From assembly GCA_046330415.1 (NCBI GenBank), contig JAXLSW010000010.1, positions 147,634 to 211,633 on the forward strand: a DNA stretch of 64,000 nucleotides. The letters are read 5' to 3'. Source of the stretch: RHKX01 sp046330415. GTDB taxonomy: Bacteria; Actinomycetota; Thermoleophilia; Solirubrobacterales; 70-9. The notes beneath the pieces were generated by a model, which was not told the origin of the DNA, did not search any database, and worked only from the letters and a program-made list of their open reading frames with translations. Numbering within the stretch: position 1 is the stretch's first letter; each line of letters starts with the position of its first letter. The translations under genes were made by a program, and so were the position numbers. Positions 1 through 7,796 of this stretch are shown here, piece after piece.

Positions 1-446
1 GCGGCAACGATGCCGTTGTAGCCGGTGCAGCGACAGATGTTCCCGGAGAGGTAGTCACGGATCTCCTCCTCCGAGGGGTCCGGGTTCTCCTCCAGCAGCT
101 GCTGCGACGTGAGCAGCAGCGCCGGCGTGCAGAACCCGCACTGAAGTCCATGTTCCTCGCGGAAGGCCTCCTGGATCGGATGCAGGTGCTCCGGGTCCTC
201 GGCCATCCCCTCGACGGTCTCGATGCTCGCCCCTTCCGCCTGGACGGCGAACATCAGGCACGCTCGGGTGAGGCGCCCGTCGACGCGCACCGTGCAGGCG
301 CCGCAGGCGCCCTGCTCGCAGCCGATGTGGGTTCCCGTCAGGCGCAGCTCGTGTCGGAGGCAGTCGGCGAGCGAGGTGCGCGGCTCGACCTGCGCGGTGC
401 TCGGATTCCCGTTCACGACCAGGGTCACCTCGATCGGTCCGCTCAT
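1..446 (-). CDS. coxS: Molybdenum hydroxylase small (2Fe-2S) subunit, CoxS-type, 3' end cut by window edge
   Basis: Electron-transfer subunit of a xanthine-dehydrogenase-family hydroxylase; it passes electrons from the molybdopterin subunit through two [2Fe-2S] clusters to the FAD subunit. The visible 148 residues have the plant-ferredoxin-type cluster motif GCEQGACGAC near residue 45 and the second-cluster motifs CGFCTP and CRCTG near residues 102-140, in the family order. The ATG at 446 overlaps the TGA of coxM by four bases (ATGA), so the two are translationally coupled. The C-terminus lies outside the window. The family is clear. The substrate cannot be read from this subunit, but neighbouring genes point to an N-heteroaromatic acid. 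Confidence 0.93.
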   Translation of the reverse strand, partial: MSGPIEVTLVVNGNPSTAQVEPRTSLADCLRHELRLTGTHIGCEQGACGACTVRVDGRLTRACLMFAVQAEGASIETVEGMAEDPEHLHPIQEAFREEHGLQCGFCTPALLLTSQQLLEENPDPSEEEIRDYLSGNICRCTGYNGIVA

Positions 447-1309
447 GCGCTCTTGCTCCTCGCCGCGGCTCGGGCGACGGCCCTACGCGCGACCACCCCG
501 GTGATCCGCTTCTTGTAGGAAGCGGGAACCTGAGCGTCGTCGACCGGTGAGACGCCGTCGGCGGCCGCGCGCCCCGCGGCCTCGAGGACCGCAGCGTCTT
601 CCGGGTTCTCGCCGATCAGGAGCTCCTCGGCGGCGTCGGCGCGCACGGGGGTCGCATCGACGCCGAACAGCGCCAGCCGCGCGCCGCTGATCGTCCCGTT
701 GGGGTCCGTTTCCACCTGGGCCACAGCCCCGGCGAGGGCGAAATCACCATGGCGTCTCGCGACCTCCTCCACTGCTGCACCCCCGGGGGCGCATGGGATG
801 CGGACGGAGGTGATCATCTCGTCCGGCTCCAGGGCGGTGGTGAAGATGCTCACGAAGAAGTCGCGAGCGGCGATCTCGCGTGAGCCCGCGGGGCCGGTGG
901 CGACGACCGTGCCGTCAAGTGCGAGAAGGAGCGCCGGGAGCTCGGCGGCGGGGTCCGCGTGGGCGACGCTCCCCGCGATGGTCCCGCGGCTGCGAATTGC
1001 GACGTGGCCGACATGGCCGAGTGTTTCACCCAGGACCGGCAGAGCCGCCTGGACGTCGTCCGCCGTCTCGACGTCGCGCTGTCTGACCATCGCGTCGACC
1101 ACCAGCTCGTCGCCGACGCTCATGCTCCCCAGCCCCTCGATCGCGTTCAGGTCGATCAGAACCGTCGGAGCCGCGAAGCGGAAGTTGAGCAGCGGAACCA
1201 GGCTCTGCCCGCCTGCCAGGAGCTTGGCCTCGTCACCATGCTGCTCGACCTGCTGGAGGGCTTCCTCAACTGTGGAGGGTGCGACGTATTCGAAGGGGGC
1301 GGGTCTCAC
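443..1309 (-). CDS. coxM: Molybdenum hydroxylase FAD-binding subunit, CoxM-type
   Basis: Medium subunit of the CoxSML-type hydroxylase. It binds FAD and delivers electrons to the external acceptor. The FAD_binding_5 signature LAGGQSLVPLLNFR lies about 33 residues from the start, with a conserved IRSRGTIAGSVAHADPAAE stretch further on. I chose the GTG at 1309 (protein begins VRPAPFEYVAPS), giving 288 residues, the normal CoxM length and N-terminus. The open frame runs upstream to 1390, but that extension covers two TetR-type palindromes and resembles no CoxM. The 3' end overlaps coxS. The matching coxL lies 2.5 kb away, beyond an inverted three-gene block, and has its own promoter. Confidence 0.88.
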   Translation of the reverse strand: MRPAPFEYVAPSTVEEALQQVEQHGDEAKLLAGGQSLVPLLNFRFAAPTVLIDLNAIEGLGSMSVGDELVVDAMVRQRDVETADDVQAALPVLGETLGHVGHVAIRSRGTIAGSVAHADPAAELPALLLALDGTVVATGPAGSREIAARDFFVSIFTTALEPDEMITSVRIPCAPGGAAVEEVARRHGDFALAGAVAQVETDPNGTISGARLALFGVDATPVRADAAEELLIGENPEDAAVLEAAGRAAADGVSPVDDAQVPASYKKRITGVVARRAVARAAARSKSA

Positions 1310-1356
1310 GTCGATGTCACGGTCCTGCGCGTTGGCTTTGACGTTATCACCTCGTC

Positions 1357-1370
1357 CGACCAGTCGGTCG
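1357..1370. promoter_or_regulatory. Putative TetR operator, copy 1
   Basis: The sequence is CGACCAGTCGGTCG, a palindrome with CGACC/GGTCG arms and a 4-base spacer. An identical copy begins 37 bases downstream, between coxM and tetR, and a third site of the same geometry lies in front of coxL. The position upstream of the GTG of coxM and just before tetR fits control of the divergent pair. Assignment to the adjacent TetR protein is inference. Confidence 0.6.
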
Positions 1371-1393
1371 AGGGCGAAGATCGAGCGCACGCC

Positions 1394-1407
1394 CGACCAG
1401 TCGGTCG
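1394..1407. promoter_or_regulatory. Putative TetR operator, copy 2
   Basis: Second exact copy of CGACCAGTCGGTCG, ending 22 bases before the tetR start codon. The spacing from copy 1 (37 bases, about 3.5 helical turns) would allow two bound dimers in the divergent promoter region. Autoregulation of tetR and repression of coxMS are the expected outcome. Confidence 0.6.
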
Positions 1408-1429
1408 ATACGTTATTCTAGCGGCCAGC

Positions 1430-2023
1430 ATGGCTGAGGGCGAACGCCTAACAAAGCGTCATGAGGAGATCATCGCCAGGGCGGCCGTGCTCTTCGACGA
1501 GGGCGGTTACGGCAACGTGAACATGGCGTCCGTCGCGGACTCGGTCGGGATCGCGAAGCCGACCCTCTACCACTACTTCGGCGGCAAGGACGCGATCCTC
1601 TTCGAGATCCACGAGCAGTTCATCGACAACCTGCTCAGGCAGTACGAGTCCCGGCGCGGGCTCGGGTTGTCGGCCGCGGAGGAGCTCAAGGGCCTGATGG
1701 CGGACACGTTCGAGCTCATGAGCACGCACCGCGGGCACCTTCGTGTCTTCTTCGAGAGCCGACGCGAGCTCTCCGAGGAGGCCCAGGCGACGATCCGCGC
1801 GAAGCGCGATCGCTACGAATCGATCATGGTCGGCACGATCGAGCGTGGAGTCGCAAACGGTGAGTTCCGGCAGGTCGACCCGCGACTCACCGCCCTCGCG
1901 GTGTTCGGCATGTGCAACTGGGGCTACCAGTGGTATCGCCCGGAGGGAGAGCTGGGAAGCCAGGAGCTCGCCGACACCTTCTTCGAGTTGCTCTTCGAGG
2001 GGCTGCGGAGTCGCGAGCCGTGA
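1430..2023 (+). CDS. TetR/AcrR family transcriptional regulator
   Basis: One-component repressor of 197 residues. The N-terminal HTH spans about residues 10-55, with the recognition helix around GIAKPTLYHYFGGKDAIL, the classic TetR signature. The C-terminal ligand domain (KstR/fatty-acid-type TetR_C) contains the FFESRRELS stretch. The ATG at 1430 follows two palindromic sites directly. The stop overlaps the GTG of the thioesterase gene (GTGA), so it is co-transcribed with that gene and the M20 hydrolase. Its position between coxM and coxL, with matching palindromes at both promoters, makes it the likely regulator of the whole island. The effector is unknown; a pathway intermediate or acyl-CoA is plausible. 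Confidence 0.88.
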   Translation: MAEGERLTKRHEEIIARAAVLFDEGGYGNVNMASVADSVGIAKPTLYHYFGGKDAILFEIHEQFIDNLLRQYESRRGLGLSAAEELKGLMADTFELMSTHRGHLRVFFESRRELSEEAQATIRAKRDRYESIMVGTIERGVANGEFRQVDPRLTALAVFGMCNWGYQWYRPEGELGSQELADTFFELLFEGLRSREP

Positions 2024-2481
2024 GCGGCACAGCCGAGGCGACGGGCGAGACGTCCGCGACCGCCTACCCGTTCGTTCTTCACGAGGTCGTGCGCTTCAGC
2101 GATTGCGACCCCTTGGGGCACGCCAACAACGCGTCCTACTCGACCTACATCGAGCAGGCTCGTCGCGGCATCCTCGGCGTGGCGTTCGACGAGTGCATCC
2201 TGGCGCGCGTCGAGATCAACTTCCGCTCTTCGCTGGAGGCCGGCGAGGCGCTTGTGGTCGAGTCCCGGTGTGCAAGCGTCGGTACCGCGAGCTTCGTGCT
2301 CGAGCACCGGATCGTCGCGGAGGGCCGTCTGGTCGCGGAGGCGACCACCACCGTCGTCTCCTACGACTACGAAGGAGCGCGGAGCACGCCGATCCCCGAG
2401 GGACTGCTGGAGCGGCTCAAGAGCGGCCGGGCCGATCCCGGCTACGAGGAGCACAACAGCTCCAACAACATCCCGGCCTGA
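2020..2481 (+). CDS. Acyl-CoA thioesterase, 4-hydroxybenzoyl-CoA thioesterase (hotdog) family
   Basis: Hotdog-fold thioesterase of 153 residues. Near residue 27 it has the 4HBT-type active-site signature RFSDCDPLGHANNASYSTY, including the catalytic Asp and the GHxN turn. It hydrolyses an acyl- or aroyl-CoA; the acyl group cannot be told from sequence. The start is the GTG at 2020, which overlaps the tetR stop by four bases. The M20 gene starts one base after its stop. Together with the CoA-transferase and thiolase downstream it shows that CoA thioesters occur in this pathway. Confidence 0.82.
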   Translation: MSGTAEATGETSATAYPFVLHEVVRFSDCDPLGHANNASYSTYIEQARRGILGVAFDECILARVEINFRSSLEAGEALVVESRCASVGTASFVLEHRIVAEGRLVAEATTTVVSYDYEGARSTPIPEGLLERLKSGRADPGYEEHNSSNNIPA

Positions 2482-2482
2482 G

Positions 2483-3784
2483 ATGGCCGATCCCGAGCGC
2501 GAGGTCACGGGGCTGCTCCAGCGCCTGATCCAGGCGAACACGGTCAACCCGCCGGGGCGGGAGCGGCATGCGCAGGAGGAGCTGGCGGACTACCTGACTG
2601 ACGCGGGCATCGCCGTCGAGCTGCTGGGCGCGACCGCCGAGCGCCCCAACCTGATCGCGCGGCTGCCCGGGCGCGAACCGGGACCGACGCTCTGCTTCCT
2701 CGCGCACATGGACACGGTCCTCGCCGATGCCTCCGAATGGCGCCAGGACCCGTGGTCGGGCGCGATCGCCGAGGGGTGCATCTGGGGTCGCGGGGCGATC
2801 GACATGAAGTCCCAGCTCGCGGCGGAGGCCGTCGCGATGGCGAGCCTCGCCCGATCGGGGTGGCGCCCGCAGCGGGGCAGCCTGCTGCTCGTCTCGGTCG
2901 TCGACGAGGAGACCGGTGGGGAGATGGGTGCGTCGTGGTTGACGCGAGAGCATCCCGAGCTCGTCCGCTGCGACCTGCTTCTGAACGAGGGCGCGGGATC
3001 GCCGTTCGATCTCGAGGGCCGCCGTCACTACGGCGTCTGCTGCGGCGAGAAGGGCGCGTTTCGCCTCGATCTGACGGCGCATGGCGTGGCGGGCCACGCT
3101 TCGCAGCCGACCATCGGCGACAACGCGCTGGTCAAGCTCGCGCCGATGATCGAGCGGCTTGGGCGGCGCCAGCCCTCATATGCGATGACCTGGCTGGCGG
3201 CGGCTTTCGCGGCGGGAATCGGCGCCGATCCCGCCGATCCTTCCGAGGTGGTGCGGCGGCTGGCGGCTGAGGATCCGAAGTTGGCGGCGATCCTCGGGCC
3301 GATGTTCGGGGTGACGCTGGCGCCCACCCGGGTCGCCGCGTCGGAGAAGATCAACGTGATCCCGAGCCGGGCGGTTCTCGGCGTCGATGCGCGGGTGCCG
3401 CCGGGTCTAGGCGAGTCTGAGGTTCGGGCGGCGGTCGCCGAGCTCCTGGGCGAGGACTCCTACGAGCTGGCATTCACGGAGCGCCTGCCGGGTAACGCCT
3501 CGCCGGACAACGGGGTGCTTCGGGAGGCGATCGACGAGTGGATCGCTGAGAACGCCCCGGGCGCTGTGACGGTGCCGATGATGATGCCGGGGTTCACCGA
3601 TTCGCGGTTCTTCCGCGATGCGTTCCCGGAGTGCGTGGCCTACGGGTTCTTCCCTCACGCCCATCAGACCCTGACTGAGACCGCGCCGCTGCTGCATGGC
3701 CGCGACGAACGGATCGACGTTCGCGATCTCGCCTTCGCGACGCGCTTCTACGTCGACGTCGCGCGCCGGCTGCTCGGCCGCTAG
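2483..3784 (+). CDS. M20 family metallohydrolase (ArgE/DapE/CPG2-like)
   Basis: Cytoplasmic di-zinc amidohydrolase or peptidase of 433 residues. Metal-site motifs are in family order: AHMDTV (His75, Asp77), GRGAIDMKS (bridging Asp) and DEETGGE (catalytic Glu plus metal Glu), followed by the dimerisation insert with a GVAGHAS motif and a C-terminal PHAHQTL metal His. ATG 2483 gives the usual M20 N-terminus and begins right after the thioesterase stop. In this context it may cleave an amide-linked side chain or conjugate, but M20 substrates (N-acyl amino acids, dipeptides, carbamoyl amino acids) are too varied to choose. It converges with coxL. Confidence 0.85.
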   Translation: MADPEREVTGLLQRLIQANTVNPPGRERHAQEELADYLTDAGIAVELLGATAERPNLIARLPGREPGPTLCFLAHMDTVLADASEWRQDPWSGAIAEGCIWGRGAIDMKSQLAAEAVAMASLARSGWRPQRGSLLLVSVVDEETGGEMGASWLTREHPELVRCDLLLNEGAGSPFDLEGRRHYGVCCGEKGAFRLDLTAHGVAGHASQPTIGDNALVKLAPMIERLGRRQPSYAMTWLAAAFAAGIGADPADPSEVVRRLAAEDPKLAAILGPMFGVTLAPTRVAASEKINVIPSRAVLGVDARVPPGLGESEVRAAVAELLGEDSYELAFTERLPGNASPDNGVLREAIDEWIAENAPGAVTVPMMMPGFTDSRFFRDAFPECVAYGFFPHAHQTLTETAPLLHGRDERIDVRDLAFATRFYVDVARRLLGR

Positions 3785-3794
3785 GGCCTCGCCG

Positions 3795-6170
3795 TCAGAC
3801 CGCGACGGTCTCGACCTCGACAGCGCGGGCGGCCTCGATCCGCTCGATCAGATACGACGGGGTGACCGGGGTCCGATCGAGGGTCACGCCGAACGGCTCG
3901 AGCGCGTCATGGATCGCGCTGACGATCGCAGCGGGAGTGGCGATCGTCGCACCCTCCGCCATGCCCTTGATCCCGCCCTCGGTGACGGGTGAGGGAGTGG
4001 AGAGGTGCGCGATCTCGACCGTCGGCACCTCGGAGGACGAGGGGTAGAGGAAGTCGACGAGCGAGGAGAACTTGGGTTGACCGTCCTCGTCGTAGAAGCA
4101 CTCCTCGTACAGCGCGTTCCCGATGCCCTGCACGACCGCGCCGGCGACCTGTCCGTCGACGATCATCGGGTTGAGCATCTGACCGCAGTCCTCGACCGCG
4201 AGAATGCGCTGGAGGTCGATCATCCCGGTCTCGACGTCGACCTCGACGATCGCGGCGATCACGCCGTTGGAGTACGTCTCGGGCGGGTCGTAGTGGCGCG
4301 TCGCGGTGAGGCCGGGGTCGAACTCCTCGCTAGGGCGGTTCAGCGCGCCCCAGTAGGCGTCGGCGACGACGGCGTCGACCGTGGTCTCGCAGGTGGGGTC
4401 GGCCTTCGACCAGACGCGCCCGTCGCAGATGTCGACGTCGTCCTCCTCGATCTCGAGCAGGTGCGCGGCGAGCGTGACGAGCTTCTCGCGAACCGCCCGC
4501 GCCGCGCGCATGGCCGCGCCGCCGCCGATGACGGCGCTGCGGCTCGCGTAGGTGCCCGAGCCGTAGACGTCGCGGGCCGTGTCGCCGTACGTCACCCGGA
4601 TCCGCGAGGGGTTGACCCCGAGCTCGTCGGCGGTGACCTGCGCGAGGCTCGTCTCGTGCCCCTGGCCGTGGGAGTGCAGACCGGTGCTCACCACGACCGA
4701 GCCGTCGGGCTCCATGGTGACGCTGACGAGGTCGAAGAACGTGGCGCGGAGGTCGCACGCACGGGCGATCCTCGAGCCGAATCCCGTCGGCTCGACGAAC
4801 GGGGAGATGCCGATGCCGCAGAAGCGGCCGGCGGCGCGGGCCTCGGCCTGCTGCCCACGGAACTCCTCGTAGCCGATCAGCTCCAGCGCCTTCTCGACCG
4901 ACGCGCGGTAGCTGCCGCCGTCGTACTGCATCCCGGTGGCCGACTTGTAGGGATCGTCACCGATGCAGTTCGCGAGCCGGAGCTCGACTGGGTCGCGGTT
5001 GAGCTCGCGGGCGATCTCGTCGATCAGCGACTCGCGCGCCGTGTGCCCCGATGTCATCGCCACTCCCCGGTAGGGGGCGCACCAGCTCTTGCAGGTGGCC
5101 GCCGCGTCGACCGTCCAGGAGCACTCGCCGATGTCGTAGAGGCTGGGGAGGAGCGTCGCCGCATGAAGCGGGTCCATCAGCGATGTCACGTAGGGGAGGG
5201 AGTAGGCGCCGCCGACACCGAGGTAGCGCCCGCGGAACGCTAGGAAGCGGCCGTCCTCGTCGACGGCGATGTCGATGTAGGCGATCAGCTCCTTCGCGTG
5301 AGGGCCTGCCAGGAACTCCTCCTGGCGATCGGCGATCCACTTGATCGGACGCTCGAGCTGCCGCGAGAGGTAGAGGACGCAGTACTCCTCCATGGCGACG
5401 AGGTTCTTCGATCCGAAACCCCCGCCGACGGCCGGGGAGACCAGGCGGATACGGGATTCCGGGATGCCGAGATGGTGGGCGATGCCGGTCCGCGCCAGAT
5501 GCGGTGCCTGCTGGGAGGAGTGGAGGGTCACCTCGTCGGTCCAGGGGTTCCACTGCGCGATCGACGCGTGGCACTCGATGGGAGCGGCGGCCTGACGGGT
5601 CGCCTCGAAGCGCTTGCTGAAGACGCGGTGGGCGTTCGCGAAGATCTCCTCCGCGCCGTCGGTGGCGAACTCGATGTGGCCGACGTTGTTGTTGGGCACG
5701 TCGTCGTGCAGCTGCGGTGCGTCCGGGAGCAGGGCCGCCTCACCGTCGACGACCGGGTCGAGCGGCTCGTAGTCGACGTCGACCAGCGCCGCGGCGTCCT
5801 CGGCGATCGCGCGTGAGTCGGCGACGACGGCGACGACCGGCTCGCCGACGAAGCGGACCCGGTCCAGGGGCAGGATGTGGCGGGTCACGGGCAGCGACTC
5901 GGGGCGGTCCATGGAGGCGACGATCGGGGAGGTCAGCGGCTGCAGCTGCTCGCCGGTCATCACCGCCCGGACGCCTGGGTACGACTCCGCGGCCGTGACG
6001 TCGATCGACGCGATCCGCGCGTGCGGCCAGGGGCTGCGCGCGAACGCTGCGTGAAGCATCCCGGGCAGCGAGATGTCGTCCACGTAGGTGGCCTGGCCGG
6101 TCAGGAAGCGGGCATCTTCGAGGCGCGGCATCGACGCGCCCACGAAGCGGGGTCGGTCGGACTCATCCAC
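3795..6170 (-). CDS. coxL: Molybdenum hydroxylase large (molybdopterin) subunit, form II CoxL/aldehyde oxidase type
   Basis: Catalytic subunit of 791 residues carrying the Mo-cytosine-dinucleotide cofactor; it hydroxylates a carbon next to a ring nitrogen or an aldehyde using water. The molybdopterin motif GGGFGSK is at residues 249-255. The active-site loop reads CAPYRGVA (residues 364-371), matching the form II AYRGAGR loop and not the AYxCSFR loop of true CO dehydrogenase. The base Glu is at residue 739 in KGMAEGATIATP. A good SD (GAAGGAGA) precedes the ATG at 6170. It is separated from coxMS by an inverted block but shares the same palindromic operator type. With the dioxygenase and decarboxylase nearby, a pyridine-carboxylate hydroxylase is my best guess. 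Confidence 0.9.
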   Translation of the reverse strand: MDESDRPRFVGASMPRLEDARFLTGQATYVDDISLPGMLHAAFARSPWPHARIASIDVTAAESYPGVRAVMTGEQLQPLTSPIVASMDRPESLPVTRHILPLDRVRFVGEPVVAVVADSRAIAEDAAALVDVDYEPLDPVVDGEAALLPDAPQLHDDVPNNNVGHIEFATDGAEEIFANAHRVFSKRFEATRQAAAPIECHASIAQWNPWTDEVTLHSSQQAPHLARTGIAHHLGIPESRIRLVSPAVGGGFGSKNLVAMEEYCVLYLSRQLERPIKWIADRQEEFLAGPHAKELIAYIDIAVDEDGRFLAFRGRYLGVGGAYSLPYVTSLMDPLHAATLLPSLYDIGECSWTVDAAATCKSWCAPYRGVAMTSGHTARESLIDEIARELNRDPVELRLANCIGDDPYKSATGMQYDGGSYRASVEKALELIGYEEFRGQQAEARAAGRFCGIGISPFVEPTGFGSRIARACDLRATFFDLVSVTMEPDGSVVVSTGLHSHGQGHETSLAQVTADELGVNPSRIRVTYGDTARDVYGSGTYASRSAVIGGGAAMRAARAVREKLVTLAAHLLEIEEDDVDICDGRVWSKADPTCETTVDAVVADAYWGALNRPSEEFDPGLTATRHYDPPETYSNGVIAAIVEVDVETGMIDLQRILAVEDCGQMLNPMIVDGQVAGAVVQGIGNALYEECFYDEDGQPKFSSLVDFLYPSSSEVPTVEIAHLSTPSPVTEGGIKGMAEGATIATPAAIVSAIHDALEPFGVTLDRTPVTPSYLIERIEAARAVEVETVAV

Positions 6171-6229
6171 TGGAAATCTCCTTCAGCCGGGATACACCGA
6201 ACACCGCTGATGATATATGTTCAGACAAG

Positions 6230-6243
6230 CGACCGTCCGGTCG
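6230..6243. promoter_or_regulatory. Putative TetR operator in the coxL / dioxygenase divergent promoter
   Basis: The sequence CGACCGTCCGGTCG has the same CGACC-N4-GGTCG architecture as the two sites in front of tetR. It is followed by further GGTCG half-sites to 6256. It lies in the 163-base gap between coxL (minus) and the dioxygenase gene (plus), beside an AT-rich stretch (TGATATATG, 6211-6219) that could hold a -10 element. It suggests that one regulator controls both divergent units. Confidence 0.6.
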
Positions 6244-6333
6244 GTCGGTCGGTCGCAACGTAGAACCACGTTGTGCGGCGCCTGAGTTTGGGCGGCAGGT
6301 GGTGACCGCGCTCGACGACGACAGGAGCAAGAC

Positions 6334-7368
6334 ATGACGACAGACAGATCCCTGACCCTTCTCCCGCTCTTCCGGCATGCCCTCGAGCTGTCAAAGGTCA
6401 CCGAGGGCGAGGTCGTGTGCGTGTACACCGAGAACGGTGCCCGCAGCGACTACGCCGACGCCTACATCGCAGCTGCGGAGTCGCTCGGAGCCGCGGCTTT
6501 TCGCGTCGACGTGCCGACGTCGCCGGCGGAGACGAGGGAGCTCGCCGACCTCGGTCCCAGCAGTGGGCTCGGTGCACGCCCTGCGCTCGTCGAGGCGATG
6601 AAGGGATGCGACCTCGTCGTCGACCTGGTGATGCTGCTCTTCAACTCCGCGAAGATGGAGATCCAGCAGAGCGGCACCCGCATGCTCACCTGCGTCGAGC
6701 CGGTCGAGACGATCCTGCGGTGTCTGCCGACGCCCGAGCTGCGGGCTGAGGCGATCGCCGGGCGTGAGCTGCTCGCCGGTGCCTCCCGCGTCCGCATCGC
6801 GAGCGAGGCCGGTACCGACCTGACCTACGAGCTCGGCGAGCACATCTCCGAGTGCCAGTACGGGATGGCGGACGAGCCGGGGCGCTGGGACCACTTCGCC
6901 GGCACCTTCGTGTTCACCGCCGCCGTCGCGGGCAACGTCGAGGGGACGATCGTCTTCGACTCCTACGACGTCATCACGCCGTACATCAACCACGTCCGAA
7001 CGCCGGTGAGGTGCAAGGTCGAGGCCGGGCACCTGGTCGACATCCAGGGCGGGCTCGAGGCCGACCTGATGCGCGACATCTTCTCCCGCTTCGACGAGGA
7101 CGCGACCCAGCTCTCGCACATCGGCTGGGGGCTTCATCCCGGGGCTCGGTGGGAGTCGCTGATGATCGATCCCAACCAGATCGGCCTGGACCCGCGGGCG
7201 TTCCGCGGATGCGTGCTGGCGTCGACCGGGCCGAACAACGAGTTCGGCGGCACGAACTCCTCGCCCTGCCACTTCGACATGCCGATGCGCAACACGTCGT
7301 TCTGGGTGGACGACGAGCTGATCGTCGACGCGGGCGAGGTCGTCTACGACTTCGGAGCCGTCGCATGA
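6334..7368 (+). CDS. 2,5-dihydroxypyridine 5,6-dioxygenase-like protein (NicX/PicD, M29-like fold)
   Basis: Protein of 344 residues, related to the M29 aminopeptidase-like family that includes NicX, a mononuclear Fe(II) extradiol dioxygenase opening 2,5-dihydroxypyridine to N-formylmaleamate. The candidate iron ligands are present with NicX-like spacing: His262 in LSHIGWG, then His313 and Asp315 in CHFDMPMRN. From memory, the NicX ligands are His265, His318 and Asp320. An SD-like GGAGC lies 8 bases before the ATG. The DUF35 gene overlaps its stop by four bases (ATGA). Context (maleamate amidase, Mo-hydroxylase, amidohydrolase-2 decarboxylase) supports ring cleavage over peptidase activity. 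The exact ring substrate is inferred. Confidence 0.75.
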   Translation: MTTDRSLTLLPLFRHALELSKVTEGEVVCVYTENGARSDYADAYIAAAESLGAAAFRVDVPTSPAETRELADLGPSSGLGARPALVEAMKGCDLVVDLVMLLFNSAKMEIQQSGTRMLTCVEPVETILRCLPTPELRAEAIAGRELLAGASRVRIASEAGTDLTYELGEHISECQYGMADEPGRWDHFAGTFVFTAAVAGNVEGTIVFDSYDVITPYINHVRTPVRCKVEAGHLVDIQGGLEADLMRDIFSRFDEDATQLSHIGWGLHPGARWESLMIDPNQIGLDPRAFRGCVLASTGPNNEFGGTNSSPCHFDMPMRNTSFWVDDELIVDAGEVVYDFGAVA

Positions 7369-7796
7369 TCGGGACCACCGATCCGGCGCTCTCGGACCTG
7401 CCGCTCTTCGACGAGACGCTCGTCGTCAGCGGTGACGACGGACTCGAGTTGATCGGGTGGCGTTGCTCGAGGTGCGAGCGACTCACCTTCGGGCATGCCC
7501 GGATGTGCCCGATGTGTGGGTCTTCTGAAGGACGGGACACGAGGCTGAGCGCCCTCGGGCGCCTCGAGACCTGGACCAGCGTGTCGGTGCCCTCGGGCTC
7601 CTACGACATCGGGTACGTGATGCTCGGTGACGGTGAGGACGACCAGGAGGTCCGGGTGCTCGGCCCGCTGGTCACCGACGACGTCGCCGAGCTGCACAGC
7701 GGTCAGACGGTGCGCGTCGGGTTCGATCACTCCGAGATCCTCGGCGTCGACTCCGTTCACCATGTTTTCCTAACCACCAAGGAGGAGCCCGCATGA
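7365..7796 (+). CDS. DUF35 OB-fold / zinc-ribbon protein, thiolase partner
   Basis: Protein of 143 residues. A rubredoxin-like zinc ribbon near residues 27-47 (CSRCERLTFGHARMCPMC) is followed by an OB-fold domain. DUF35 proteins form complexes with thiolase-like enzymes and are needed, for example, for the Ltp2-type retro-aldol cleavage of steroid side-chain CoA esters in actinobacteria. The gene overlaps the dioxygenase before it and the thiolase after it by four bases each (ATGA), the expected pairing. It has no activity of its own that I can infer. Confidence 0.85.
   Translation: MIGTTDPALSDLPLFDETLVVSGDDGLELIGWRCSRCERLTFGHARMCPMCGSSEGRDTRLSALGRLETWTSVSVPSGSYDIGYVMLGDGEDDQEVRVLGPLVTDDVAELHSGQTVRVGFDHSEILGVDSVHHVFLTTKEEPA

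Noticed and set aside
1309..1390. N-terminal extension of CoxM to 315 residues
   Set aside because: It would code across two palindromic operators and has no homology-like features; GTG 1309 gives the standard N-terminus.
3795..6170. CoxL as a true CO dehydrogenase
   Set aside because: The active-site loop reads APYRGVA (form II), not the AYxCSFR loop of CO-oxidising form I enzymes, and the context is heteroaromatic degradation.
6230..6256. CRISPR-like or tandem microsatellite from repeated GGTCG
   Set aside because: Only four short units, matching the half-site of the TetR-type operator; no spacers.
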